Assembly: GCA_002336805.1 (NCBI GenBank)
Contig: DDEZ01000003.1
Span: 62,001 to 126,000 of the forward strand
From: Bacteroidetes bacterium UBA1941
Lineage (GTDB): Bacteria > Bacteroidota > Bacteroidia > Chitinophagales > LD1
Direction of reading: 5' to 3'
DNA: 64,000 bases
Made by a program: the position numbers and the translations under genes
Shown: positions 34,248 to 42,072 of the stretch, one piece after another
Position numbering within the stretch: the stretch's first letter is position 1
Layout: each line of letters opens with the position of its first letter
Notes under the pieces: generated by a model
The model's database searches: none
What the model was told of the DNA's origin: nothing
Seen by the model: the letters and a program-made list of their open reading frames with translations, nothing else

Positions 34248-37200
34248 ATGAGTACTGATCTACCTCATTGTCGCCGCTCATGGACCTATGAATTCCGCCT
34301 TCTGTTTTTCGCAGCCATGCTGCTCGTAGCCGGTAGGGCAGGGGCCACCTGTAGTGCCGCTTGGACCTACACCATACACGGTGACACATTGTTTTTGCAA
34401 AGCACAGACACCAGCTCTGCCAATCATCACTACTGGAGCGTCAATGGCGTCTACAACACTGCCGATCACACCACGCTCACCCAGGTATTTCCCAACTATG
34501 GCACGCAGCATATCTGCCAGTACGTCTACACCACAGGCGGCGGATGCTCAGACTCCTCCTGTGTGAATGTCACCATCCCGCAGCCTGTCACCTGCCACCT
34601 CAATACTACCTGGACCTACACCACACATGGTGACACGGTCTATGTCACCGCCGCAGATACCAGCTCGGTCAATCATCACTGGTGGACCTTTGACGGCCAC
34701 ATCAGTACTGCCAATAGCCTCACTGCCACGTACGCCTTTGCGCAGCCCGGTACCTACCGTGTCTGCCTGCATATATATACACCGGGCACAAGCTGTGTAG
34801 ACTCCCTCTGCCAGTATGTGACCGTGCAGAGCACCACCACCTGCACCCTCACCGCAGGCTGGCAATACTACATGCACGGAGACACAGCTTACTTTTTTGC
34901 TGGCAATACAAATACTGCTGCCCATTATTTTTGGAACTTTGGTGATGGTAGCCCGATAGGCTCTGGCCCCACACTCACTCATATCTATGCCAATGCCGGC
35001 ACCTATCACGTCTGCCTCTATGATTACATCCCCAATACGGCTTGTGCAGATTCTTTCTGCCAGACAGTAAGTGTGACCGCGCAGCAGTGTCATGTGAGTG
35101 CCGCCTTTACCTATACGGTACATGGCGATACGGTATTCCTCCACAGCACAGACACAGTCTCCAGCCACTATCACTACTGGACCATCAATGGCACCATCAA
35201 TACCGTGAACCGCACCTCATGGTACCAGGTATTTCCCAACTATGGTACACAGCATATCTGCCTCCATGTCTACATACCGGGTAGTGCCTGCGTAGACTCA
35301 TCATGCAGCACTGTCACGCTCACCGCGCCGTGCCACTATTCAGCGGCATGGACCTATAGCGCCTTGGGCGGAGATACGGTGCGCTTCCACGCGGCAGATA
35401 CTACTGCTACCGCACACAGGTACTGGACCTTTGGCGATGGTACTACCGCCAGCACTATGGATCCTGTCCATGTGTATGCTGCCCCGGGCACCTATCACGT
35501 CTGCCTCTATGCCTATATACCGGGTACTACCTGTGTAGACTCTTTCTGCAGCACCATCATCGTAGCCGGCTGCAATGTACACGCAGGCTGGCAGTACTAC
35601 ATGCGCGGCGATACAGCACATTTCTTTGCCGGTACCAATACCAGCGGCGTCAGCTACTACTGGAGCTATGGCGATGGCACCACAGGCTCCGGCGCGGCAC
35701 CGCTGCATGTCTACGCTCATGCCGGCACCTATCACGTCTGCCTGTATGCATATACCACAACAAATTGCCGCGACTCCTTCTGCAATACCGTGACCGTCGG
35801 CACCGGCTGCCATGTCAGCGCAGCATGGACCTACACCGTCCACGGAGATACCGTGACCCTGCAGAGTGCAGACACGATCTCTGCCAATAATCACTACTGG
35901 ACCTTTGGCGGTAGTACCTATGCATCCGGCATCATAGTCCGCCACGTATTCAGCGGGCCGGGCACCTATACCATCTGCCTCCACGTCTACACGCCAGGTA
36001 CTACCTGCTCTGACTCTTCCTGCCATTCCGTCACCATTGCCAATACCTGCAATGTACACGCCGCTTGGCAGTACTACACCGTACATGACTCCGTACACTT
36101 CTACAATTTCAGCAATGATTCTACGGTACATTTAGATTGGCGCTTTGGAGACGGGCAGTACGGCTTTGGTACCAATCCATGGCACGGCTACGCACATCCC
36201 GGCACCTATCAGGTCTGCTGCTTTGCCTATACCAATGGCTGCGTAGACTCCTTCTGCAATACTGTGACCGTAGGTACAGGCTGCCACGTCAGCGCAGCAT
36301 GGAGCTATACCGTACATGGAGATACAGTCTTCCTCCACAGCACAGATACGCTATCTGCCAATAACCACTATTGGACCTTCGGCACGCCAAACTATGTGTC
36401 CGGGACTTCTGTCACACATGTATTCACTGGCCCCGGCACCTACCATATCTGCCTCCATGTCTATACACCGGGCACCACCTGCTCCGACTCCTCCTGCAAT
36501 AGCATCACCATAGCCAATACCAACTGCATAGCCAATGCGGCCTGGACCTCCGTGACCACAGGCAGCACTGTGGCGTTCCACGCGGCCGATACAGCCTCCT
36601 CAGTCTACCTCGACTGGAACCTCGGAGATGGCACCTGGGCCTTCGGCCAAAACCCGGCGCACACCTACACGCAGCCGGGCACCTATCACGTATGCTGCTA
36701 TGCCTATACCAGCAATACCTGTGTGGATTCCTTCTGCAATACGATAGTGGTCGGCACCGGCTGCCATGTCAGCGCCCTGTGGACCTACACCCTCCATGGA
36801 GATACCATCTACCTCACCGCCGCAGATACCAGTTCGGCCAATCACCACTACTGGGTCTTTGGCGGCAGTACCGCTACCTATGTGAGCGGCACTACGGCTA
36901 CGCATGTATATACAGGCCCCGGCACATACCACATCTGCCTGTACGTCTATACGCCGGGCACCCAGTGTGCAGACTCCTCCTGCAATAACATCACCATAGC
37001 CAATCCATGTAATATCCATGCCGCATGGCAGTCATACAGTGTAGGAGATACCGCACACTTCTTTGCCGGTAGCAATATGGCACTCGTGACCTACACCTGG
37101 ACTTTTGGCGATGGCCACGGCGGCACCGGTACCAATCTTGTACATACCTATGCCCACCCCGGCACCTATCAGGTGTGTATGTATGCAGCTACGGCTGCAG

Positions 37201-38231
37201 GCTGCGCTGATACTTTCTGCAATACGATCACGATAGCCGGCGGCTGCCACATCACATCAGCCTGGAGCTACGCATCATACGGAGACTCCCTCCACTTCAC
37301 AGGCCTCGATAGCAATACCCTCGCGCACCGCTACTGGACCTTTGGAGATGGTACGAGCGGCACGGGCCATGATATCTCACACGTCTACCACGCACCGGGT
37401 GTCTACACCGTGTGCAGCTACATCTACATACCCGGCTCCGCCTGCATGGACTCGTCATGCAATACAGTGATCGTCACCGGCAATTGCAGCGTAGCCGCCG
37501 CTATGAACTATATCAATGTCTCTCACGATACAGTGGCGTTCTATTCTCTCTTCCAGGATAGCTCGGCGCACTACGTTTGGATCTATGGCGATGGTACTAC
37601 AGGCTCCGGAGCCTACTCTGTGCATGGCTACCCTGTGCCGGGCACCTACCATATCTGCCTGCGTGTCTTCATACCGGGCACTCCATGTGTCGACTCCGTC
37701 TGCCTCGATGTCAATATCGGGACCAACTGTGCCGTGACCGCAGCCTGGGCCTCCATACCGCGTGGCAATGACTCACTGCAGTTCTACGCCGCAGATCCTG
37801 ATACCGCCGCAGTGCATACCTGGAGTTTTGGCGATGGGGCTACCGCCTCCGGCAGCTATGCCGCTCACACCTATGCTACAGCGGGTACCTATCATGTCTG
37901 CCTCTATGTATCTGTGCCAGGTACTAGCTGTGCAGACTCTCTCTGCCGTGATATCACGAGTGCCCTGGGTATAGATGCAGCGGGCAGCAGCGCCGCTACC
38001 ATCAGCCTCCGGCCAAATCCTATGAGCCAGTATGCCATACTCAGCATAGACGGCCCTGCTGCTACCTATGAGGTACGCATCTATGATATGATAGGCCAGC
38101 AGCTCCGCAGTGTGATCGGTGTCAATAACACCATCATGATAGACCGCGGAGCACTCAGCGCCGGCATATATACCTACGCCGTCCTGGCCAATGGCCGCAT
38201 GATAGGCCAGGGCAAACTCAGCGTAGAATAA
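34248..38231 (+). CDS. Secreted 15-module PKD-like protein with T9SS type A sorting domain
   Basis: A 1327-residue exported protein. The signal peptide (FRLLFFAAMLLVAGRAGA) is preceded by an unusually long polar start. About fifteen tandem modules of some 80-85 residues follow, each opening with C-x-x-x-A-W-x-Y and closing with YHxCLYxYxPGTxCxDSxC. The inner HYWTFGDGT and HVYAxPGTYH segments are the PKD signature. Each module carries about four cysteines, fitting disulfides outside the cell. The last 75 residues (LRPNPMSQYAILSI, IYDMIGQQL, LSAGIYTY) form a type A sorting domain. It probably acts as a surface-displayed or released stalk or adhesin. Confidence 0.9.
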   Translation: MSTDLPHCRRSWTYEFRLLFFAAMLLVAGRAGATCSAAWTYTIHGDTLFLQSTDTSSANHHYWSVNGVYNTADHTTLTQVFPNYGTQHICQYVYTTGGGCSDSSCVNVTIPQPVTCHLNTTWTYTTHGDTVYVTAADTSSVNHHWWTFDGHISTANSLTATYAFAQPGTYRVCLHIYTPGTSCVDSLCQYVTVQSTTTCTLTAGWQYYMHGDTAYFFAGNTNTAAHYFWNFGDGSPIGSGPTLTHIYANAGTYHVCLYDYIPNTACADSFCQTVSVTAQQCHVSAAFTYTVHGDTVFLHSTDTVSSHYHYWTINGTINTVNRTSWYQVFPNYGTQHICLHVYIPGSACVDSSCSTVTLTAPCHYSAAWTYSALGGDTVRFHAADTTATAHRYWTFGDGTTASTMDPVHVYAAPGTYHVCLYAYIPGTTCVDSFCSTIIVAGCNVHAGWQYYMRGDTAHFFAGTNTSGVSYYWSYGDGTTGSGAAPLHVYAHAGTYHVCLYAYTTTNCRDSFCNTVTVGTGCHVSAAWTYTVHGDTVTLQSADTISANNHYWTFGGSTYASGIIVRHVFSGPGTYTICLHVYTPGTTCSDSSCHSVTIANTCNVHAAWQYYTVHDSVHFYNFSNDSTVHLDWRFGDGQYGFGTNPWHGYAHPGTYQVCCFAYTNGCVDSFCNTVTVGTGCHVSAAWSYTVHGDTVFLHSTDTLSANNHYWTFGTPNYVSGTSVTHVFTGPGTYHICLHVYTPGTTCSDSSCNSITIANTNCIANAAWTSVTTGSTVAFHAADTASSVYLDWNLGDGTWAFGQNPAHTYTQPGTYHVCCYAYTSNTCVDSFCNTIVVGTGCHVSALWTYTLHGDTIYLTAADTSSANHHYWVFGGSTATYVSGTTATHVYTGPGTYHICLYVYTPGTQCADSSCNNITIANPCNIHAAWQSYSVGDTAHFFAGSNMALVTYTWTFGDGHGGTGTNLVHTYAHPGTYQVCMYAATAAGCADTFCNTITIAGGCHITSAWSYASYGDSLHFTGLDSNTLAHRYWTFGDGTSGTGHDISHVYHAPGVYTVCSYIYIPGSACMDSSCNTVIVTGNCSVAAAMNYINVSHDTVAFYSLFQDSSAHYVWIYGDGTTGSGAYSVHGYPVPGTYHICLRVFIPGTPCVDSVCLDVNIGTNCAVTAAWASIPRGNDSLQFYAADPDTAAVHTWSFGDGATASGSYAAHTYATAGTYHVCLYVSVPGTSCADSLCRDITSALGIDAAGSSAATISLRPNPMSQYAILSIDGPAATYEVRIYDMIGQQLRSVIGVNNTIMIDRGALSAGIYTYAVLANGRMIGQGKLSVE

Positions 38232-38258
38232 CCACAGACTAAACAACCCGATCCATAC

Positions 38259-38291
38259 AGAGGCAGCCAGAGATGGCTGCCTCTTTTTTTT
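38259..38291 (+). terminator. Intrinsic terminator of the PKD-module gene
   Basis: AGAGGCAGCC pairs with GGCTGCCTCT around a 6-nt loop and is followed by an eight-T run, 28 bases after the stop. Confidence 0.92.
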
Positions 38292-38443
38292 GAAATTTTA
38301 CTGGGTAACTTCAAAATCCTTTAGTGAGTCAAGTATGCTATTATATTGCTCATTAACGTTCAAATTCCTGGCACCCCCAGACACTTCTAGGCTTTGGGTC
38401 TTGAGCTTTCTATTTTCTGTCTGGAAGTTGCCGCAATTGATCA

Positions 38444-38632
38444 TTGCGTCAATGTATCCCCAATGAGCAGGGAGCCACAAACTCACAAAACGCCTACAGC
38501 CCGCCTGCTCAGCTACCCGGTGGCACAGACGGCCCGGACTATCAGTCCGGCGTAGGCGTAGGTGATGCCACAGTCACCAGCGGCAGCATAGGCAATGCCG
38601 GTGGCAACGGCCAGATCGTGATCTACTGGTAG
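38444..38632 (+). pseudogene. C-terminal fragment of a glycine-rich (tail-fibre/adhesin-like) protein
   Basis: An open stretch without a proper start ends in TAG at 38630-38632. Its C terminus GSIGNAGGNGQIVIYW resembles the closing segment of glycine-rich domain proteins found in phage tail fibres and secreted adhesins, which typically end GG(D/N)GQVxIxW. No N-terminal part is present upstream, where a terminator and unrelated sequence lie. I read it as the remaining tail of a deleted gene. Confidence 0.4.
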
Positions 38633-38835
38633 CACGCAGCCGCGCATCTTACCACCACAACACGCCCAAGTCGTGTGAATAACTACCCCGCAAAAAGTCG
38701 CACATTTTGCACACCTTTGCATCATCACCACGCAGCTATTCATCCGCTGCCATACCTATGAATATCTCCGTGGTTAGAGCTTTTTGTCTCCAGTAAGGTC
38801 TTTGGGCGATGGTTGTAAGAGTCATACTTCTGCAC

Positions 38836-39033
38836 CTGTATTTCTATGCCTCTATGTGGCTAAAAATTGTATTTAAGTCTCCCTTTAGGTCGTAGATCCC
38901 GATGTAGTCGGAGAGATTTAGAGGGTTGTATTTGTATTCATTCTGCCAATTCTAAAATCCCACAGATTCTGATTCAGACATTGTATTGCATTTCTATGTC
39001 TCTATGTGTTCTATGTGGCTCAAAAATGTATTT
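38836..39033. repeat. Mosaic of CTCTATGTGGCT and AAGTCTCCC repeats
   Basis: TTTCTATGCCTCTATGTGGC (38840-38859) recurs as TTTCTATGTCTCTATGTG with an internal duplication (38991-39020). Between them lies a long copy of the AAGTCTCCC palindromic family (38868-38933), which starts and ends with TTGTATT, and an ATTCTG-type unit (38940-38980). Confidence 0.7.
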
Positions 39034-39085
39034 GTATTCATTCTGAGTTATTCAAACCATTCTGAAAATTCAGCTTCAGAAATTG
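38940..39085. repeat. Two ATTCTG-type units related to the GxxExxY flanks
   Basis: Unit 38940-38980 (ATTCTGCCAATTCTAAAATC then CAGATTCTGATTCAGACA) matches 62242-62283, next to the GxxExxY gene, at most positions. A more diverged unit with AGTTATTC and TTCAGAAATTGTATT lies at 39040-39085. No GxxExxY gene is present here. Confidence 0.65.
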
Positions 39086-39090
39086 TATTC

Positions 39091-39133
39091 TGTATTTAAA
39101 GCCTCCCTCTAGGGAGGTTTGGAGGGTCGTATT
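39091..39133. repeat. AAAGCCTCCC copy of the palindromic family
   Basis: TGTATTTAAAGCCTCCCTCT followed by AGGGAGGTTTGGAGGGTCGT. It ends 25 bases before the start of the gene at 39158, so it lies in that gene's promoter region. Confidence 0.7.
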
Positions 39134-39157
39134 CTTTCACTCAAAAATAAAACACCT

Positions 39158-39814
39158 ATGTCCGCACCTACCGGCAATACCAACGCCACCAGATGGACCC
39201 GCGAGAAAACCCTCGCCCTCCTCGCACAGATCGAGGCCATCGCCACAGACGAGTTCTCCATCATCCTCACCCTCTCCCAGGCCCTGCTCCGCGTCCGCTG
39301 CTACAAGCAGCTCTGGAGCTACTGGAAAAAGAAATGGGAAAACGATGAAGAGATCATGGACCAGATCTACTACATCGAGCAGGTCTTTATAAACAAGCTC
39401 GAAGAAGGCGCCCTCTTCAAACGCATGAATGCCTCCACCTGCCATTTCATCCTGCGGCACAACTATGGCTACAACACCAAAGGCGAAAGCGAACTACCCT
39501 CGCATCTAAGCGCAGAGTTTGCAGCGCCGGCCCCACCGGCACCACAAAATGAAAAACCCCGCTCCGGTTCAAAATCAAAAAAGACTAATGAGAAACCGCC
39601 TTATACTCAGGAGGAACTGGACTATATCCTAGACCCCGCCTACAAGGACTTCAGCCCGCGCGATACAGATGATGGCAGCCTGACCGACCTCCGCGCCGAC
39701 GCCCGCCGCTACCCACACATGTACACAGCCAAGGTCCCCGTGCGCGGCCGCTTTATCAAGTTTGCCGAGGACCTCTACTGGCCGCTCGAGTCGCAGATGG
39801 AGGTAGGAGTATAG
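39158..39814 (+). CDS. Hypothetical protein, possibly phage terminase-small-subunit-like
   Basis: The start is ATG 39158 (218 residues); an in-frame extension to 39119 lies in a repeat. The N-terminal 105 residues are helical and end EEGALFKRMNASTCHFILRHNYGYNTK. This recalls Bacteroidota phage DNA-packaging/terminase small subunits, which end in an Axx(F/L)xLKxxxGY motif; the resemblance is judged by eye. A low-complexity linker of Pro, Ala, Ser and Lys and an acidic C-terminal part follow. Isoleucine codons are almost all ATC, unlike the ATA-rich neighbours, suggesting recent acquisition. No large terminase or capsid gene is nearby, so it is an orphan. Confidence 0.5.
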   Translation: MSAPTGNTNATRWTREKTLALLAQIEAIATDEFSIILTLSQALLRVRCYKQLWSYWKKKWENDEEIMDQIYYIEQVFINKLEEGALFKRMNASTCHFILRHNYGYNTKGESELPSHLSAEFAAPAPPAPQNEKPRSGSKSKKTNEKPPYTQEELDYILDPAYKDFSPRDTDDGSLTDLRADARRYPHMYTAKVPVRGRFIKFAEDLYWPLESQMEVGV

Positions 39815-39863
39815 TGAAGCGTTAAATATCTGACTACATCGGTTTATGTCAGCAGGCATTTGA

Positions 39864-39871
39864 TATATTTG
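39864..39871 (+). promoter_or_regulatory. -7 promoter element TATATTTG
   Basis: A full TAnnTTTG match 19 bases upstream of the ATG at 39891. The -33 box is weak (TTTA at non-ideal spacing). Confidence 0.45.
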
Positions 39872-39890
39872 GGCAAATACTTATAAAAAC

Positions 39891-40622
39891 ATGTACAAAA
39901 CACGTCTTGCCATCCCATTACTACTCCTGCTTTTTTTCATCGCTACACCATCTGTGCATAGCCACCTGGGCCCTGTAGCTGAGCGCCTGGCATCCAGCAC
40001 TGCTGACCCTACATTGGATCAGCTCAATGGAGAGCCGATGGTCTTCAAGAGCTATGAAGATTTTCTGAAAGGTAAAGGACAGCGCCTCAAGTTTCACGAC
40101 TGGCACTACCTGTATACCGGCGGTTCACACCTGCGCTACCTCAAGGCTAGCTTCAAGGATGCAGATGGCAAGACTGTAAATCTTTCCTGCGAGGAGTTTT
40201 GGGGCTTTCGCTGCAATGAAGGCTTATACCGTAGCATGCCTTTTGCCACCGGAGAGGTGACACATATATGTTTCCGGCTGCAGTATAAAATAGGTGACGT
40301 CTACGTTTGGGATGCTCTCGGATCTACTGGCATGAGTTTTACTCCGGGTAGACTTTACACACAGACATTTGCCGGAGTCGGTTCCGCTCCTGGCAAGGAT
40401 GAAAAGTTGCCTCCTGCGTTGGAGTGCACCGATGCTCAGAAAGTTTATGATCCTACCTCACATATAGACTGGCCTGCCACACTGGTCAACTATAAGAAAT
40501 GCCCGACCATAAAGTACATGCTCTACTGCGAGCATGCAGGCAAGAAACCGGCCAACTATTTTGGTGTAGAAGGTAAGGATAAAGACCCTGCCGTCTGGAA
40601 GTACGTGCCTGTCAATCCATAA
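39891..40622 (+). CDS. Secreted hypothetical protein, 243 aa
   Basis: A signal peptide (RLAIPLLLLLFFIATPSVHS) precedes a mature domain of about 220 residues rich in aromatics and lysine. It has KFHDWHYLYTGGSHLRYLKA, FWGFRCNEGLYRSMPFA, an IGDVYVWDALGS segment and a C-terminal CPTIKYMLYCEHAGKKP. I recognise no catalytic motif or sorting domain; the cysteines may form disulfides. Transcription probably starts from the TATATTTG element just upstream. The following T9SS gene is 78 bases away on the same strand with its own -7 element. Confidence 0.7.
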   Translation: MYKTRLAIPLLLLLFFIATPSVHSHLGPVAERLASSTADPTLDQLNGEPMVFKSYEDFLKGKGQRLKFHDWHYLYTGGSHLRYLKASFKDADGKTVNLSCEEFWGFRCNEGLYRSMPFATGEVTHICFRLQYKIGDVYVWDALGSTGMSFTPGRLYTQTFAGVGSAPGKDEKLPPALECTDAQKVYDPTSHIDWPATLVNYKKCPTIKYMLYCEHAGKKPANYFGVEGKDKDPAVWKYVPVNP

Positions 40623-40688
40623 GCAGGCACCACCACCGGTGTGCAACCGTTTTAGCCAGCTCCGTGTCTCTGATACGCCTGATATACA

Positions 40689-40696
40689 TATCTTTA
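40689..40696 (+). promoter_or_regulatory. -7-like element TATCTTTA next to the start codon
   Basis: One mismatch to TAnnTTTG, ending 4 bases before the ATG at 40701, implying a very short or absent leader. Confidence 0.35.
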
Positions 40697-40700
40697 CTAC

Positions 40701-41963
40701 ATGAAGCATTACTACCTCATCCTGCTCACAGCATTCTGTAGCCTCACCGCTACAGCGCAGCAGCGTTACCGCGTACTTTTCATAGGCAATAGCTATACCT
40801 ATGTCAATGACCTGCCGCACACGGTCGCACAGTTTGCCGGAGCCATGGGAGATACGCTGGACTATGATAGCAGCGCGCCCGGAGGTGCCACCCTCCAGCA
40901 GCACTGCAGCAATGCGACCACGCTCTCCAAGATCGCTCAGGGTGGCTGGGACTTTGTAGTGCTGCAGGAGCAGAGCCAGATACCGTCCTTCCCGCCATCG
41001 CAGGTGCAGCAGCAGGTATATCCCTATGCGCATATACTCGATAGCCTCATACACGCCGCAGACTCCTGCACAGAGACTGTATTCTACATGACCTGGGGCA
41101 AGAAGAACGGAGATACGGCCAACTGTACCAGCTATCCGCCTATCTGTACCTATCAGGGCTGCCAGGACCGTCTCTCTGCATCCTACATCGAGATGGGCCG
41201 GCTCAATAGTGCCACCATAGCACCGGCAGGGGAGGCTTGGCGCAGGATCATCGGGCAAAATCAGGCCTTTGACCTCTATCAGGCAGACCAGAGCCATCCG
41301 AGTATCTACGGCACTTATCTCACGGCGGCAGTTTTCTATGAGATCCTTTTCAGGAAATATGTGATCATAGACAGCTATACCACCGCAGGCATCTCCGCCA
41401 CAGATGCTATCAATCTGCGCCAGGCCGCCCATGCCGTAGTAGCCGATAGCCTCTCCAAATGGCTGGAGCCGGGACATATTCCCATTGCTTCCTTTACAGC
41501 TCAGGCCACCACGCAGGGTATTGCTACCTTTACCAGTCACACTATCAATGGTGATTCATTTGTCTGGGATTTTGGCGATGGTACTACCGGCACAGGTGCC
41601 GCCACCTCCCATACCTATGCGCAGTCCGGCATATATACCATCACACTCACTGTCACTGATCACTGCCTCTCCGCTCAGTATACCAATGCACTCGGGGTCA
41701 TAGTAGATCCCGCTGGTATATCACAGCCCCAGGCAGCTGAGCTCCGCATCTATCCCAATCCTGCTCAGACTGCCATCTATGTAGAGGCGGCTCATACCGA
41801 CCTCAGGGGCACCGCCATGACCCTGACCAATGCACTCGGTGCTGTGGTACGCAGGGTAGAGGTCACAGGCTCATCCGCTATCATACCTGTGGCAGACCTC
41901 TCTGCCGGAGACTATCAGCTACAGCTGGGGGCTATGGTACGCACACTAGCTATCAGGCATTGA
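40701..41963 (+). CDS. SGNH-type hydrolase with PKD domain and T9SS type A sorting domain
   Basis: A 420-residue secreted protein. A signal peptide (MKHYYLILLTAFCSLTATAQ) is followed by an SGNH/GDSL hydrolase-like domain with the nucleophile Ser31 in FIGNSYT and the acid/base pair in QADQSHPSIYGTYL (Asp196, His199). A PKD domain (FVWDFGDGTTGTGAATSHTY) leads to a type A sorting domain (LRIYPNPAQTAIYVEA, LSAGDYQLQ). It probably acts as an extracellular esterase or polysaccharide deacetylase exported by T9SS. The 360-residue frame on the opposite strand is a shadow. The substrate is not predictable. Confidence 0.88.
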   Translation: MKHYYLILLTAFCSLTATAQQRYRVLFIGNSYTYVNDLPHTVAQFAGAMGDTLDYDSSAPGGATLQQHCSNATTLSKIAQGGWDFVVLQEQSQIPSFPPSQVQQQVYPYAHILDSLIHAADSCTETVFYMTWGKKNGDTANCTSYPPICTYQGCQDRLSASYIEMGRLNSATIAPAGEAWRRIIGQNQAFDLYQADQSHPSIYGTYLTAAVFYEILFRKYVIIDSYTTAGISATDAINLRQAAHAVVADSLSKWLEPGHIPIASFTAQATTQGIATFTSHTINGDSFVWDFGDGTTGTGAATSHTYAQSGIYTITLTVTDHCLSAQYTNALGVIVDPAGISQPQAAELRIYPNPAQTAIYVEAAHTDLRGTAMTLTNALGAVVRRVEVTGSSAIIPVADLSAGDYQLQLGAMVRTLAIRH

Positions 41964-42072
41964 GCTGCTCTGTAGGCACGGTTGCGCCCGGTTAGTTTAC
42001 CTCTGCATATGGCGCTGCCGCCTCATTGTTCTTTTAGACAACGGGATTTTATGCTACTTTGCGGCCCGTTTT

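Larger units (their letters stand above)
38232..39157. other. 926-bp spacer with a gene fragment and nested interspersed repeats
   Basis: No intact gene was found. It contains the terminator at 38259-38291, a glycine-rich gene tail (38444-38632), and a dense mosaic of repeats from 38836 to 39133: palindromic AAGTCTCCC units, CTCTATGTGGCT units and ATTCTGxxAATTCT units. The part 38640-38835 shows nothing recognisable. Confidence 0.7.

Noticed and set aside
34548..38246. Series of minus-strand frames opposite the 15-module PKD gene
   Set aside because: They repeat with the same 250-bp period as the modules, as expected for shadows.
38298..38486. 62-residue minus-strand open frame after the PKD gene terminator
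   Set aside because: No promoter, signal or recognisable motif, and it overlaps the glycine-rich gene fragment on the other strand. Kept as unassigned sequence.
40458..41540. A 360-residue open frame on the minus strand
   Set aside because: It lies opposite the SGNH/PKD/T9SS gene, which has a signal peptide, catalytic motifs and a sorting domain. The minus frame has no recognisable feature.
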